Assembly: GCF_025466085.1 (NCBI RefSeq)
Contig: NZ_JANLOD010000048.1
Location: forward strand, 186,001 to 250,000
DNA: 64,000 nucleotides
DNA from: Pseudomonas sp. 14P_8.1_Bac3
GTDB taxonomy: Bacteria; Pseudomonadota; Gammaproteobacteria; Pseudomonadales; Pseudomonadaceae
Direction: 5' to 3'
Both the position numbers and the translations under genes were made by a program. The notes under the pieces were generated by a model. It ran no database searches, was not told the origin of the DNA, and was given only the letters and a program-made list of their open reading frames with translations. Below, in pieces: positions 63,430-64,000 of the stretch. Positions within the stretch are counted from its first letter, which is position 1. Every line of letters starts with the position of its first letter.

Positions 63430-64000
63430 TCAATTCGCTTCAGGACGCGGCTGTACTCCGAATTGCGGAACGATGTGAGTCCCCAGCTCCTCAATGACTT
63501 GCGCAGCAGGGCGCTTTCCGTATTTGAGATTCAGGATAACGTGGTCCACTCCGATTTCCTCAAGCGACTCCAGCAAAAACCGGAGATGGTAGTGTCCAAG
63601 TTTGAACCCCAAATGAATGCGAGTGGGCGGCGTGGACGGGTTCTCATCGAGGTCGATGTAAAGCGACTGAGTGAAGGGCTTATAGACGGAACCACATTGC
63701 TTCATGACCTCCAGCCGCCAATCTTCCACGATCAGTCGCTGCATGTTCGGTGGGCGTGGATAGTTGATCCATCCGACGCTTTCGCGCGCGATCCAATCCA
63801 GTGACTGGCGGCTATTGCCGGTCACGAACATTGGAATGACTTGGGTTGTGGGTTTCGGAATGAGGTCTGCACCCTGCATCTCACCACCGCTCCAGCGAAT
63901 GGGCTCAAAGCTGGTGCTGTGGGCTCTGCGAATCACCTCGTAATGCTCCCGAAAGATTTCTGCGCGCCTTTCGGGATCAACGCCAAAAGCCGAAAACTCC
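63430..64000 (-). CDS. Luciferase-like (LLM class) flavin monooxygenase, 5' part outside the window
   Basis: About 190 codons open to the window edge, stop TGA at 63430-63432. The fragment reads FGVDPERRAEIFREHYEVIR, then PKPTTQVIPMFVTGNSRQSL and LESLEEIGVDHVILNLKYGK. This is the C-terminal part of the TIM-barrel FMN-dependent family (LLM class, including the putative luciferase-like monooxygenases with SFEPIRWSGGEM). It faces the ABM gene (convergent). The substrate is unknown and the N-terminus lies beyond the window. Confidence 0.85.
   Translation of the reverse strand, partial: EFSAFGVDPERRAEIFREHYEVIRRAHSTSFEPIRWSGGEMQGADLIPKPTTQVIPMFVTGNSRQSLDWIARESVGWINYPRPPNMQRLIVEDWRLEVMKQCGSVYKPFTQSLYIDLDENPSTPPTRIHLGFKLGHYHLRFLLESLEEIGVDHVILNLKYGKRPAAQVIEELGTHIVPQFGVQPRPEAN

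Overview
The window is chromosomal DNA from a Pseudomonas, most likely of the P. fluorescens group. The evidence is the high G+C content, repeated copies of the extragenic palindrome GTAGGAGCGAGCTTGCTCGC and its variants, a compact formate dehydrogenase-O/selenocysteine locus, OprD-type porin and RND efflux genes, and many LysR regulators. Genes are closely packed. More A+T-rich accessory pockets lie near 17.2-19.3 kb and 59.3-61.0 kb.

Layout. 1-4.4 kb: a cation/proton antiporter (cut by the window edge), a Yip1-like membrane protein, a short-chain dehydrogenase and a PatB/MalY-type C-S lyase, with REP palindromes between them. 4.7-13.9 kb: a complete selenium-dependent formate dehydrogenase locus. 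It holds fdnG (with an in-frame TGA at 5249-5251 followed by a bacterial SECIS hairpin), fdnH, fdnI, fdhE, selA, selB and the tRNA-Sec gene selC, so the selenoprotein and most of the machinery that makes it are adjacent. Only selD is absent from the window. 13.9-17.1 kb: an outer-membrane-protein remnant, an isochorismatase-family hydrolase, an AI-2E-family transporter and a beta-hydroxyacid dehydrogenase.

17.2-19.3 kb: a type VI secretion satellite. An orphan hcp is followed by two paralogous small membrane proteins (candidate immunity proteins) and a displaced, frameshifted toxin C-terminus, and an imperfect direct repeat brackets the toxin/immunity part. 19.5-24.6 kb: a LysR gene convergent with an aldehyde dehydrogenase, iron alcohol dehydrogenase and APC permease set. 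24.9-35.3 kb: an RND efflux pump (adaptor and transporter) with a LysR regulator and a divergent quinone-oxidoreductase-like gene, resembling mexS-mexT-mexEF. The outer-membrane component lies apart, after an MFS transporter. 35.3-39.6 kb: LysR, amidohydrolase, small DMT-type transporter and OprD-like porin.

39.7-48 kb: a lone ABC ATPase, an ASCH-like small gene whose start codon reads ATA, a 54-aa membrane protein, a 1248-aa autotransporter with tandem Ig/cadherin-like repeats, and a GAF-PAS-GGDEF-EAL protein. 48.1-59.2 kb: a catabolic cluster whose order (three-subunit molybdenum hydroxylase, CoA ligase, crotonase-family hydrolase, MFS transporter) matches the hmfABCDE/hmfT 2-furoate pathway. 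It is accompanied by an alpha/beta hydrolase, a frameshifted xdhC and an AraC regulator. 59.3-64 kb: an A+T-rich pocket with two unknown proteins, then a LysR/quinone-oxidoreductase pair, an ABM-domain monooxygenase and a partial luciferase-like monooxygenase.

Functionally the window joins respiratory formate oxidation with its selenocysteine supply, contact-dependent competition remnants, multidrug export, and uptake and catabolism of small organic acids.
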